Source: Desulfuromusa sp.
Lineage (GTDB): Bacteria > Desulfobacterota > Desulfuromonadia > Desulfuromonadales > Geopsychrobacteraceae
Length of the DNA: 9,111 nucleotides
Direction of reading: 5' to 3'
NCBI GenBank assembly: GCA_023145655.1
Contig: JAGLDI010000014.1
Location: 1 to 9,111, forward strand
Below are positions 1-6,581 of the stretch, piece by piece. Position 1 is the first letter of the stretch. Each line of letters starts with the position of its first letter. The notes beneath the pieces are model-generated. The model was not told the DNA's origin and did no database searches. It worked only from the letters and a program-made list of their open reading frames with translations. The translations under genes and the position numbers were made by a program.

Positions 1-734
1 CTTGCCAATTTAACTCCGAGCCGGGCACAGATCATAGATAATGGAGCAACTAGAAATGTCACCAGTAGATTGACATAACCTAAAGAGAAAGGTACGCCGC
101 TTGAATTCTGAATACCAAACCAGATGTAGCAGAGGACAGCAGAAAACGATGAGACAACAATCAGGGCACTGGAATTTCCTACCGCCAGATGAATTGGAAG
201 CTGAAGAAATATCAACATCAGCGGGACGGCAACCACGCCACCGCCAACACCGAAAAAAGCAGAATAGAGGCCACCGGCAAATCCGACCAACAAAAGTGAA
301 GTTTTCTTTGCCCGAGCCAGGTTCTCAGGGGGGATGTAGGGCTTATAGAAAAGTAATTTCAAACTGACCAGTATCTGCATCAACCCAAAATACATTTTCA
401 ACTTATCACCTGGGACCACTGCTGCTGCTGAAGAACCAAGAAGAGAACCAAAGACTCCACCGAGGGCTAAAAATGCAACCATATGCCAATCAACATTGCC
501 CCGTTTACGATGTCCCAGGGTACTGCTGATTGCGGTAGGAAGGATAATAGCGAGACTGGTTCCAAATGCGGTATGAACAATTAAATCTGCAGGAAAATCA
601 ACAATGGCGAACAACCAGAGAAACAGTGGAACCAGGATAACTCCACCACCGATACCCAGCAATCCTGCGACAAAGCCCGCAAAAGAACCAAACAGCAAGA
701 TCAGTATTATTATCTGTGGTGAAAAAATATCCAT
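1..734 (-). CDS. TauE/SafE-family membrane permease, 3' end cut by the window
   Basis: The minus-strand frame opening at the ATG at 734-732 stays open to base 1, giving 244 visible residues that begin MDIFSPQIII; the C-terminus is outside the window. The protein is strongly hydrophobic and shows the internal duplication of the TauE/SafE (sulfite exporter/DUF81) family: GLLGIGGGVILVP at about residues 24-36 is echoed by FFGVGGGVVAVP at about 160-171, each followed by membrane segments. A basic cytoplasmic-type loop (HRKRGNVDW, 75-83) follows the first repeat. Members are inner-membrane transporters for sulfite, sulfoacetate, taurine-related or other organic anions, and the substrate cannot be read from sequence. 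A TTG at 752 is an alternative start, but no clear Shine-Dalgarno sequence precedes either. The gene lies beyond a tRNA and a terminator, so it is probably unrelated to the lipid locus. Family assignment is firm; function is open. Confidence 0.9.
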   Translation of the reverse strand, partial: MDIFSPQIIILILLFGSFAGFVAGLLGIGGGVILVPLFLWLFAIVDFPADLIVHTAFGTSLAIILPTAISSTLGHRKRGNVDWHMVAFLALGGVFGSLLGSSAAAVVPGDKLKMYFGLMQILVSLKLLFYKPYIPPENLARAKKTSLLLVGFAGGLYSAFFGVGGGVVAVPLMLIFLQLPIHLAVGNSSALIVVSSFSAVLCYIWFGIQNSSGVPFSLGYVNLLVTFLVAPLSMICARLGVKLA

Positions 735-754
735 ATTAGCAATATTGACCAACT

Positions 755-789
755 AAAAAGAGTGCCAACCGTAACTGGTTGGCACTCTT
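755..789 (-). terminator. Rho-independent terminator after tRNA-Cys
   Basis: A perfect 13-bp inverted repeat (758-770 with 777-789) encloses a 6-nt loop. Read on the minus strand, the stem closes with ACTCTT and runs into a tract of five T at 755-759. It begins 7 nt past the encoded CCA of tRNA-Cys, so it ends the tRNA transcript. It may also end any read-through from the lipid operon, since no other good terminator was seen between the PPTase and this point. It stops about 21 nt before the TauE/SafE start codon. Confidence 0.88.
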
Positions 790-795
790 AAATAA

Positions 796-869
796 TGGAG
801 GCCCCGAGCAGATTCGAACTGCTGATAAAGGTGTTGCAGACCTCTGCCTTACCACTTGGCGACGGGGCC
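796..869 (-). tRNA. tRNA-Cys (anticodon GCA), CCA encoded
   Basis: The minus strand folds into a full cloverleaf. The 7-bp acceptor stem is GGCCCCG with CGGGGCC, the D arm is GCC with GGC, and the anticodon stem GAGGT/ACCTT (one G-T pair) holds loop CTGCAAC with anticodon GCA. The T arm AGCAG-TTCGAAT-CTGCT carries the TTCGA core, followed by discriminator U and an encoded CCA (796-798). Anticodon GCA together with U73 is diagnostic of cysteine tRNA. There is essentially no variable-arm expansion, which fits a class I tRNA. The gene stands alone, with no adjacent tRNA inside the window. Confidence 0.96.
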
Positions 870-896
870 GTTAAGTGTCGATTCAACGTGCGCTTT

Positions 897-925
897 GAAG
901 TACCAAATCGACCATAATGTGTCAA
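897..925 (-). promoter_or_regulatory. Candidate sigma-70 promoter for tRNA-Cys
   Basis: On the minus strand a perfect TTGACA (-35, 920-925) is followed after exactly 17 nt by TACTTC (-10, 897-902), which is a weak match to TATAAT but preceded by TGG. Transcription would start about 20 nt upstream of the mature tRNA 5' end, a normal leader for RNase P processing. The -35 and spacing are good and the -10 is poor, so this is a candidate only. The alternative is that tRNA-Cys is also transcribed by read-through from the PPTase operon. Confidence 0.42.
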
Positions 926-946
926 GTGAAATCCTTTAAACTATGG

Positions 947-1084
947 TTATTCCTCCAGCTGTTGCCAGTTTATTTGATGAATTGTTGGTGCACCATTATC
1001 ACTAAATAAAGGTTTCAATCGGTTCCGGTCGTAATCTCCATCAGGAGTGATCAGACAGTCTTCATCGTGGACTGATTCCTTCAT
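947..1084 (-). CDS. Possible small hypothetical protein (45 aa) overlapping the PPTase 3' end
   Basis: An ATG at 1084-1082 opens a 45-codon frame ending at TAA 947-949, overlapping the last 23 nt of the PPTase gene in another frame. The product starts MKESVHDEDC and ends NWQQLEE. It is acidic and soluble, with no membrane segment, signal peptide or metal motif that I can recognise. In favour: it fills almost all of the PPTase-tRNA gap, uses ordinary codons, and the start overlap resembles the coupled junctions elsewhere in this operon. Against: no Shine-Dalgarno sequence precedes it, it is short, and I recognise no family. A frameshifted continuation of the PPTase is possible, but the PPTase already has a normal family length. 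No function is proposed. Confidence 0.38.
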   Translation of the reverse strand: MKESVHDEDCLITPDGDYDRNRLKPLFSDNGAPTIHQINWQQLEE

Positions 1085-1772
1085 CAGGTGAAAGATTGAA
1101 TTTAAGAATGGCAGTTATTTTCCGATCTATTACAACAGCAGAAACATAATTGACCGCAAAAAAAGTATTTATCACGCAGCAGTTCTGCGACACTGTCCCC
1201 ACCGGCTCAGGTGAACTGAAGCCTGAACCAATCATCTTTAGAACCGCCTCTTTACAGGTCCAGATGCGGTAAAATTGCCGCCTTTGTCGGATGGTTGAAA
1301 AACCTTTCAGCGCAACGAACTCCATCGGACTAAAATAGCGGGCGGCCAACAAGTGAAAATTGAGATCAAAATCAACTTTTTCGATATCTACCCCCACTTC
1401 GGCATTCATCGCAACGGCAAGAATTGCTCGGGAACCTGAATGAGAGAGGTTGAAAGTCAATCCACTACTGTTTTTTGTGGCAACAAAGGGTTTGCCTGAA
1501 ACATTGTAACTAAAATCAATTTCCTCCGGAGCCAGATCCAGATAGTTTGCCAGAAGTCGCCGTAAATGACCTCGGGCAATCGTAAAATTATGACATTTGA
1601 GTGGGTCAAGCAGTCGATCAGCACGTGCCAATTCATCAGCAGAGAGAAGAGCTCGCAGGTTTTCATATGTCACAGGCAAAGCATCCAGGGAAAAGCGCCA
1701 AAGATGTACTTGCCCGGAAAGAAGCTGTGGGAAATCTGTTGGATACTGCCAGGAACTCATCTTAATAGTCAC
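1062..1772 (-). CDS. Sfp-type 4'-phosphopantetheinyl transferase (PfaE-like role)
   Basis: This enzyme transfers the 4'-phosphopantetheine arm of CoA to the conserved serine of acyl carrier protein domains, converting apo-ACP to holo-ACP in the cytoplasm. At 236 residues it has the Sfp/EntD family length and all family motifs in order: GKPF (93-96), FNLSHSG (107-113), the magnesium-binding GVDIE (127-131, Asp129 and Glu131), and WTCKEA (171-176) with Lys174 and Glu175. The frame starts at a GTG (1772-1770), 1 nt after the oleD stop; an in-frame ATG at 1760 is equally possible, and neither has a clear ribosome site. Ole enzymes carry no ACP domain, so the likely client is the PUFA-type synthase upstream, matching PfaE of pfa clusters. 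That partner assignment is inference from context; the family call is secure. Confidence 0.94.
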   Translation of the reverse strand: MTIKMSSWQYPTDFPQLLSGQVHLWRFSLDALPVTYENLRALLSADELARADRLLDPLKCHNFTIARGHLRRLLANYLDLAPEEIDFSYNVSGKPFVATKNSSGLTFNLSHSGSRAILAVAMNAEVGVDIEKVDFDLNFHLLAARYFSPMEFVALKGFSTIRQRRQFYRIWTCKEAVLKMIGSGFSSPEPVGTVSQNCCVINTFFAVNYVSAVVIDRKITAILKFNLSPDEGISPR

Positions 1773-1773
1773 A

Positions 1774-2766
1774 TCAACTCTGCTGCTGCAGCCAACTACG
1801 TAAACGGCTCAGCCCTTCCTCAATCGAAACCTGTGGCTGATAACCAAAATCCTTTTTGGCAGCAGAAAGATCAAACCAGTGGGCGGTAGATAATTCCTTC
1901 GCCACAAATCTGGTCATCCGAGGCTCCCCGGAAAGGTTAAGCAGACGGTAGATAGTTTCGAGAAGGCCTCCAGCAAGATAGGCAAGACGGGGTGAAATTG
2001 ATTTTTCTACAGCCGGAATATCGTCAGCGGCAAGAATTCTGTTGACCATATCCCATAAAGGTAACGGCTCATCATTGGAAATAAAGTAGCTTTTCCCTGC
2101 GACGACAGAATCAACCGAGAGTTTTTCTGCAGCAAGAACGTGGGCTTCTGCGGCATTATCAATATAAACAGTATCGACCAGACAGGGTTTCCCGCCGATC
2201 CGTCGTAAAGCTCCGCCCCTCCCCTGTTGCAGAATGCGTGGCACCAGGTGATTATCTTCCGGTCCCCAGATCAGATGGGGGCGTAATGCAACCGTCGCCA
2301 GAGATGAATCATTTGCGGCAAGCACCAACTGCTCCGCTTCAGCTTTAGTCTGTGGATACCAGGAGAGAAAATGGTCGGGATAGGGAACTGACTCGTCAAT
2401 CCCGTCCATATCGGATCCATTAAAAATCACGCTGGGAGAACTGGTATAAATCAATCGGCCAATATCCAGTTTTCGACACGCCCGAATGATATTTTTGCTA
2501 CCGATCACATTGGGCTGATAAAACTCACGATAAGTACCCCAGATCCCCGCTTTGGCAGCAACATGAAAGATCAGATCACACCCATCGGCAGCACGGAGTA
2601 ACGCAGAAAGGTCAGCCAGATCGCCAGTGGTCTGCTCAACCTCAAGCCGAGTCAGTTCCGGGTAGTTATTCCGCGCAAAAGAGGCAACTTTGTAGCCTCG
2701 CTCAAGTAATAATTTGACAATCGCCTTACCGAGGAAACCACCGCCACCGGTGACAAGAGCTTTCAT
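1774..2766 (-). CDS. oleD: OleD, NADPH-dependent 2-alkyl-3-ketoalkanoate reductase
   Basis: OleD reduces the 2-alkyl-3-keto acid released by OleA to the 2-alkyl-3-hydroxy acid, the second step of head-to-head olefin synthesis. The 330-residue protein is an extended short-chain dehydrogenase: a Rossmann motif TGGGGFLG (6-13), HVAA (68-71), the catalytic serine region TSS (108-110), and YPQTK (137-141) giving the Tyr137-x3-Lys141 pair. Length and motifs agree with the 3-beta-HSD/epimerase group to which OleD belongs. Its ATG overlaps the oleC stop codon by four bases (ATGA, 2763-2766), so translation is probably coupled. Position directly after oleC in A-B-C-D order is what separates it from generic epimerases. 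The strict cofactor preference is inferred from characterised OleD. Confidence 0.93.
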   Translation of the reverse strand: MKALVTGGGGFLGKAIVKLLLERGYKVASFARNNYPELTRLEVEQTTGDLADLSALLRAADGCDLIFHVAAKAGIWGTYREFYQPNVIGSKNIIRACRKLDIGRLIYTSSPSVIFNGSDMDGIDESVPYPDHFLSWYPQTKAEAEQLVLAANDSSLATVALRPHLIWGPEDNHLVPRILQQGRGGALRRIGGKPCLVDTVYIDNAAEAHVLAAEKLSVDSVVAGKSYFISNDEPLPLWDMVNRILAADDIPAVEKSISPRLAYLAGGLLETIYRLLNLSGEPRMTRFVAKELSTAHWFDLSAAKKDFGYQPQVSIEEGLSRLRSWLQQQS

Positions 2767-4427
2767 TTCAATTGCTCCGTTGCCCAGATTGCAAGTTTTT
2801 CCCGAAAAATCTTTGCATTATGGCGGATATCAACGGGAAACTGGGGGTGGATTAAAAAAATGTCAATATTTTTTGTCAAGGGATTAGCTTGCCCGATCTG
2901 CATAAGCTCATCAAGCAGGATCTTCTGTTCCTGCTGTTGTAGCTGTTTCTCCAGCTCGACACAGAGGACTGGTTGTTGAATATTCACTGCACCAATACCA
3001 ACTAACGCACTGCGGTAAACTTGCGGATGGGTATTGAAGACCGCTTCACAGGGGATTGTAAACAGGGTTTCATCTATAGTAGTAACACGCTGCACCTTAC
3101 GTCCACAAAACCAGATTCGCCCCTGTTCATCGCGATAACCGAGATCACCCATGCGGTGAAAGAAATCTCCGCCAGTACAGTTAATCTTTGCCAGCCGGGT
3201 CGATTCAGGGCGATTATAATAACTACGGGTGACCTGCCCCCCCCTGACGACAATTTCACCGATCTCACCATCAACAACCAGCAGATCATCCTGCCAGGAG
3301 GATATTTGCTGATCGTCAATCCGAATAATTTCAAGTTGAATGCCGGGAACTGGAAAACCAACGCAGACCCCTCTCCCCTGATCAGTGGCCAGATGGGTCT
3401 CACTCAGAATGACTTGGCTACCGATAGAACAGACTGGCAGCGCTTCGGTTGCGCCATACGGAGTAAACACCTCAACACCAGGGTTGAGCATTTCAACAAA
3501 TTGTTTCAACACCACAGCAGGAACCGGTGCCCCCGCTGAGATAGCCCTTTTTAACGACGGCAATCGGGTCCCATTTTTCTCACCATAGAGAGCAAGCTGG
3601 CGAATCAGTGCTGGTGAGCCAAACATGGTGGTAACATTAAACCGTTTGATAGCTGTGATGATTTTCTCGGCATCAACTGAACCGGGACGGGTAAAATCCA
3701 TTTCAGGAATAACCGAAGTCATCCCTAAAGCCGGAGCAAACAGAGCAAACAGAGGAAAGGTCGGCAGATCGATTTCACCGGGAATAATCTGATAGACCTC
3801 CTTTAATGCATCAACCTGGGCAACAAAATTACCATGGCTGTATACGGCCCCTTTCGGGACTCCGGTACTGCCGCTGGTGAAGAGAATCGCTGCAGTTTCA
3901 GCTGCTGCGACATGGGCACTTTCATAATGCTGTGTAACAGAAATGGGCCGAAGAAGTTTTGTCAGGGTTGTCCCCCCCCAGAACAGACGGGTTCCAACGG
4001 TCAAAATTATTTTCAGACTCTCTTCGCCCCAGCCAAGGAGTAATCTGGCAAGCTGCGCTTTGGGAACGGCGATAAAAGCTTCTGGCGCTGCTTCTTTAAG
4101 GCAAACCTTCAGATTTTTAATCCCCATGCCGGGATCAATCAGCACCGGAACCGCGCCAATCTTAAACAGGGCAAAGGTCAGAGCGAAAAATTCAAGACTC
4201 GGTTTGACCATCAGAACCGTCCGCACCCCACGCCGAATCCCGATTGATTCCAGCCCGACGGCAATCCGGTTACTCTGCTGGTCAAGCTCAGCGTAGGTTA
4301 AGCTTTGATAGAGCGCCTGTTTATGTCGGACATGTTTATAGGGGAAATGAACTGCAGCAGTAGCGGGTTGTTGCGCTGCCATACGGGGAAGATGGGCGGC
4401 AATATTATAATTATCAGCTTCGGACAT
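2763..4427 (-). CDS. oleC: OleC, beta-lactone synthetase (AMP-binding family)
   Basis: OleC uses ATP to convert the 2-alkyl-3-hydroxy acid from OleD into a cis-3,4-dialkyl beta-lactone, and is a member of the acyl-adenylate superfamily. The 554-residue protein has the adenylation motifs in order: TSGSTGVPKG (184-193), the phosphate-binding A3 loop; YGATEAL (324-330), the A5 motif; GD at 427-428, which contacts the ribose; CGRK (441-444), the hinge region; and the C-terminal lysine in NAK (Lys539). The whole chain is intact. It begins 3 nt after the oleB stop and overlaps oleD by 4 nt. The coding strand has two G8 tracts (3237-3244 and 3972-3979), both read as Gly-Gly. A general fatty acyl-CoA ligase is the alternative on motifs alone; the four-gene context decides for OleC. 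Confidence 0.94.
   Translation of the reverse strand: MSEADNYNIAAHLPRMAAQQPATAAVHFPYKHVRHKQALYQSLTYAELDQQSNRIAVGLESIGIRRGVRTVLMVKPSLEFFALTFALFKIGAVPVLIDPGMGIKNLKVCLKEAAPEAFIAVPKAQLARLLLGWGEESLKIILTVGTRLFWGGTTLTKLLRPISVTQHYESAHVAAAETAAILFTSGSTGVPKGAVYSHGNFVAQVDALKEVYQIIPGEIDLPTFPLFALFAPALGMTSVIPEMDFTRPGSVDAEKIITAIKRFNVTTMFGSPALIRQLALYGEKNGTRLPSLKRAISAGAPVPAVVLKQFVEMLNPGVEVFTPYGATEALPVCSIGSQVILSETHLATDQGRGVCVGFPVPGIQLEIIRIDDQQISSWQDDLLVVDGEIGEIVVRGGQVTRSYYNRPESTRLAKINCTGGDFFHRMGDLGYRDEQGRIWFCGRKVQRVTTIDETLFTIPCEAVFNTHPQVYRSALVGIGAVNIQQPVLCVELEKQLQQQEQKILLDELMQIGQANPLTKNIDIFLIHPQFPVDIRHNAKIFREKLAIWATEQLK
3237..3244 (-). repeat. G8 homopolymer tract inside oleC
   Basis: Eight C on the plus strand, eight G in the coding strand, read as the last G of an Arg codon plus two GGG glycine codons (oleC residues 395-397). 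The frame is intact at length 8; any change not divisible by three would cut off the C-terminal third of OleC, including the GD motif and Lys539. Confidence 0.9.
3972..3979 (-). repeat. Second G8 homopolymer tract inside oleC
   Basis: Eight G in the coding strand, read as the end of a Trp codon plus two GGG glycine codons (oleC residues 150-152, WGG). It lies upstream of the A3 phosphate loop, so a length change of one base would remove the whole catalytic region. Confidence 0.9.
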
Positions 4428-4430
4428 CAG

Positions 4431-5339
4431 TTACCGAGCCGACTGTGAAATGGGATTATCCCGCAAAAAATTACTGATGATCGGGACAACCTCTTCCCTG
4501 GCATCTTCCAGAATATAATGACCACAGTCGGCAAAAGAATGAACCTCGGCACCAGGAAAGTACTTCTGCCATTCCGTCAGAAAATTGCGGTCAAAAACAA
4601 AATCCTTCTCCCCCCAGCAGATACAGATTGGCAACTTGATGAATTGTTCCAGTCCGGACTCAACCTGACTGATCAGATCATAACCTGGATCTGCGGGTTG
4701 CAGAGGGATATCCTGAATAAAACGTAAGGTCGCAATTCGATGTTGCCAATTGTCATAAGGGCTGCAATAAATTTTACGTAATTCTGCAGACATCCGCTTC
4801 CGTTGACAGCCGATGAAAGCTGCACCACGGGCAAACAGATTGAAGCCTTGAACCAGAAAGGGTCCAAGTTGGGTATTCCGACAAAGTTTGAGGGGCAGAG
4901 GAAACTTTTTAGTCGTAGGGAGATGAAATGCGGCAGTATTTAATATGACCAGCCGGGCAATCTGCTCCGGATGCCGAATTGCCCATGCCATCCCGATCAT
5001 CCCCCCCCAGTCATGCAGCACCAGAGTCACTTTCTGCTTAAGGTTCAAGCTGGTCAGAAACGTGTCAAGATCATCAACCCGCTGTTTCAACGTATAGGAG
5101 TACTGTGAATCTGCCGGCTTGTCGGAGAGGCCACAGCCAATATGATCGGGGACAATCACCCGCTGTTTACTGCGTAGTTGACGAACCAGATTACGGTAAT
5201 AAAACGACCAGGAAGGGTTCCCATGGATCATGATAACCGGTGCCCCCGCCCCCTCATCCAGATAGTGATATTTCAAACCATTCAGGTCAAAATAATTATT
5301 TTTGAAAGGGTATTCTGATTTGAATAGAGATGAGTTCAT
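4431..5339 (-). CDS. oleB: OleB, beta-lactone decarboxylase (alpha/beta hydrolase)
   Basis: OleB removes CO2 from the beta-lactone made by OleC, giving the cis internal olefin. It belongs to the haloalkane-dehalogenase-like alpha/beta hydrolases that use aspartate as nucleophile. From the ATG at 5339 the protein has 302 residues. HGNPSWSFYYR (39-49) supplies the oxyanion region, HDWGG (109-113) the nucleophilic Asp110 and adjacent Trp111, GEKDF (243-247) a probable acid, and CGHY (272-275) the catalytic His274. All catalytic positions are present. The frame extends upstream to a GTG at 5384, adding 15 basic residues (MKFFCLTIHRRRLNI); I chose the ATG because the family-like sequence begins there, but neither start has a convincing ribosome site. 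The gene is separate from oleC, unlike the oleBC fusion of actinobacteria. The nucleophile codon is followed by a G8 tract (5001-5008). Confidence 0.92.
   Translation of the reverse strand: MNSSLFKSEYPFKNNYFDLNGLKYHYLDEGAGAPVIMIHGNPSWSFYYRNLVRQLRSKQRVIVPDHIGCGLSDKPADSQYSYTLKQRVDDLDTFLTSLNLKQKVTLVLHDWGGMIGMAWAIRHPEQIARLVILNTAAFHLPTTKKFPLPLKLCRNTQLGPFLVQGFNLFARGAAFIGCQRKRMSAELRKIYCSPYDNWQHRIATLRFIQDIPLQPADPGYDLISQVESGLEQFIKLPICICWGEKDFVFDRNFLTEWQKYFPGAEVHSFADCGHYILEDAREEVVPIISNFLRDNPISQSAR
5001..5008 (-). repeat. G8 homopolymer tract inside oleB
   Basis: Eight G in the coding strand, read as the end of Trp plus Gly-Gly in the nucleophile elbow HDWGG. The tract sits right at the catalytic aspartate; a slip of one base would truncate or scramble the protein after the nucleophile. 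Confidence 0.9.
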
Positions 5340-5447
5340 GATATTCAGTCGTCGTCTATGGATGGTTAAGCAAAAAAACTTCACTCGTAAGAGTATTCAG
5401 GGGACGAAATGCTTAAACTAGCACCATCCTTACATATCCCCGCAATA

Positions 5448-6491
5448 CTACCACTGGATTGCCATCATCAGACAATTCAGGCCACTACCGATACCGAGAA
5501 ATCCAACCAGGTCTCCGGGGCGGAGTTCATCACGTTCCCGAGCGATTGCAGCGGTAATCGGTAATGAAACGGTCCCCATATTACCGAGAAACTCAAAGGT
5601 GGGAAAATCCTTGGCCGGATCAACCCCGATAGTTTGCAGAATCAGCTTCTGATGAGCCTCGCCGACCTGGTGGCAGATCACCTTGTCAATCCGATCAGCA
5701 GTGATCCCCAGTTCACTGGAAAATGCTTCCCAGGTCCGTTTGCCCAGTTCCACACCATGCTTCATCACCGCTACTGCATCGGTCTGCATGTAAGGAATAT
5801 GATTTTGAGGAGAATCACTCTTCATTCCCCAACGGCACAATTCATGAAATTGAGGTTCGGCAATATTGACTCCACCAAGCAACTTGGGACGCCTGAATGG
5901 GGAAAAAGAACCATCAGTCAACAGGACAGCTGCAGCACCAGATCCCCCAGTGAGGGTCGCAATGGAGGTCGAAAATAATTCAATAGAGGGGTGGGCTAAC
6001 ATCTCCCCGATCATGATCTCATTGATTTCCCGGGAGCTTTCGCAGGCGACAACCAGCCCGGCACGAATCTGTCCCAGTTCAATCCGGTTTGCGATATCGA
6101 GAACCCCATTCAACACCCCCAGACAGGCGTTTGAGGTATCATAAATAGCGGCATTCCCCTGAACACCCAAAGCAGCAGCAACCTGGCAAGCCGTAGCCGG
6201 TTCAAAATGTTCACGGCAAACTCCGGCATAGACAACTGCACCAAGATCCTGAGCATTAACCTCACCTGACTGCAGTGCCTTTTTAGCAGCTGCAATTGCA
6301 CCATGAGAAATTGGAGTATTTGGTTTCCACCAACGCCGCTCCCGAATCCCGGTAAGGGCTTCCAATTGACCGGGAGCAATATGCAAGGCATCATACATTG
6401 GCCGTAAGCGGTTTTCCAGCTCTGCCGATGTTATGACAATCGGTGCCAGCTCATAACCAACCGACTCTATGTAAACACGTGAATATTTCAT
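5448..6491 (-). CDS. oleA: OleA, head-to-head acyl thioester condensing enzyme (thiolase/KAS III fold)
   Basis: OleA joins two fatty acyl thioesters by a non-decarboxylative Claisen condensation to a 2-alkyl-3-keto acid, the committed step of olefin synthesis. The 347-residue protein is complete. The nucleophilic cysteine lies in SNACLG (Cys123), His274 in ICHQVG and Asn304 in LGNMGT complete the thiolase-fold active site, and Glu97 in HFEPAT matches by spacing the conserved glutamate 26 residues before the cysteine in the Xanthomonas enzyme. RERRWW (50-55) and the C-terminal GIGSGLNC are typical of OleA and unlike FabH. The ATG at 6491 is preceded by a weak GAAAGA ribosome site. It sits 90 nt after the flavoprotein gene and starts the oleABCD set. 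If the neighbouring PUFA-type synthase supplies its substrate, the chains joined would be polyunsaturated; that is inference. Confidence 0.96.
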   Translation of the reverse strand: MKYSRVYIESVGYELAPIVITSAELENRLRPMYDALHIAPGQLEALTGIRERRWWKPNTPISHGAIAAAKKALQSGEVNAQDLGAVVYAGVCREHFEPATACQVAAALGVQGNAAIYDTSNACLGVLNGVLDIANRIELGQIRAGLVVACESSREINEIMIGEMLAHPSIELFSTSIATLTGGSGAAAVLLTDGSFSPFRRPKLLGGVNIAEPQFHELCRWGMKSDSPQNHIPYMQTDAVAVMKHGVELGKRTWEAFSSELGITADRIDKVICHQVGEAHQKLILQTIGVDPAKDFPTFEFLGNMGTVSLPITAAIARERDELRPGDLVGFLGIGSGLNCLMMAIQW

Positions 6492-6545
6492 CTGATCTTT
6501 CGTTTATAGTAAAAGACTCGTCACATCAAAGACGTTTTGTAACAT

Positions 6546-6580
6546 AAAAACCCCTGGCAGGTGAAGTAGTGCCTGGTGTT
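6546..6580 (-). terminator. Weak terminator-like hairpin between the flavoprotein gene and oleA
   Basis: Immediately after the flavoprotein stop codon the minus strand forms an imperfect stem (about 6570-6579 with 6550-6559, two mismatches, 10-nt loop) followed by a T tract (6546-6550). It has the layout of an intrinsic terminator but is weaker than the one near 755-789. It could reduce transcription into oleABCD, or be a partial attenuator or an mRNA-end signal. No convincing promoter was found between it and oleA. Confidence 0.35.
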
Positions 6581-6581
6581 C

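Noticed and set aside
796..869. tRNA-Cys as the attachment site of an island carrying the lipid locus
   Set aside because: Integrases usually use the tRNA 3' end, which here faces the TauE/SafE gene, while the lipid genes lie on the 5' side. No integrase gene or direct repeat of the tRNA end was seen.
986..995. 10-bp perfect palindrome TGGTGCACCA as an operator
   Set aside because: It is short, single, away from any promoter, and falls within the possible 45-codon frame; a chance palindrome of this size is unremarkable.
1566..1889. 107-codon plus-strand frame across the PPTase-oleD junction
   Set aside because: It is antisense to two well-supported genes and its translation has no recognisable features.
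3021..3539. 172-codon plus-strand open frame opposite oleC
   Set aside because: It lies fully antisense to intact OleC coding sequence, has no family features or ribosome site, and is a shadow frame. The other plus-strand frames in the window are rejected for the same reason.
5360..5397. Short hairpin plus T7 upstream of oleB as a terminator
   Set aside because: The stem is only about 4 bp (ACTC/GAGT), far too weak, and the T tract is separated from it by GAAG and falls within the possible oleB N-terminal codons.
6503..6529. Promoter for oleA (TTGATG at 6524-6529, TATAAA at 6503-6508, minus strand)
   Set aside because: The spacer is only 15 nt, and the implied start would leave about 5 nt before the ATG, cutting off the ribosome site.
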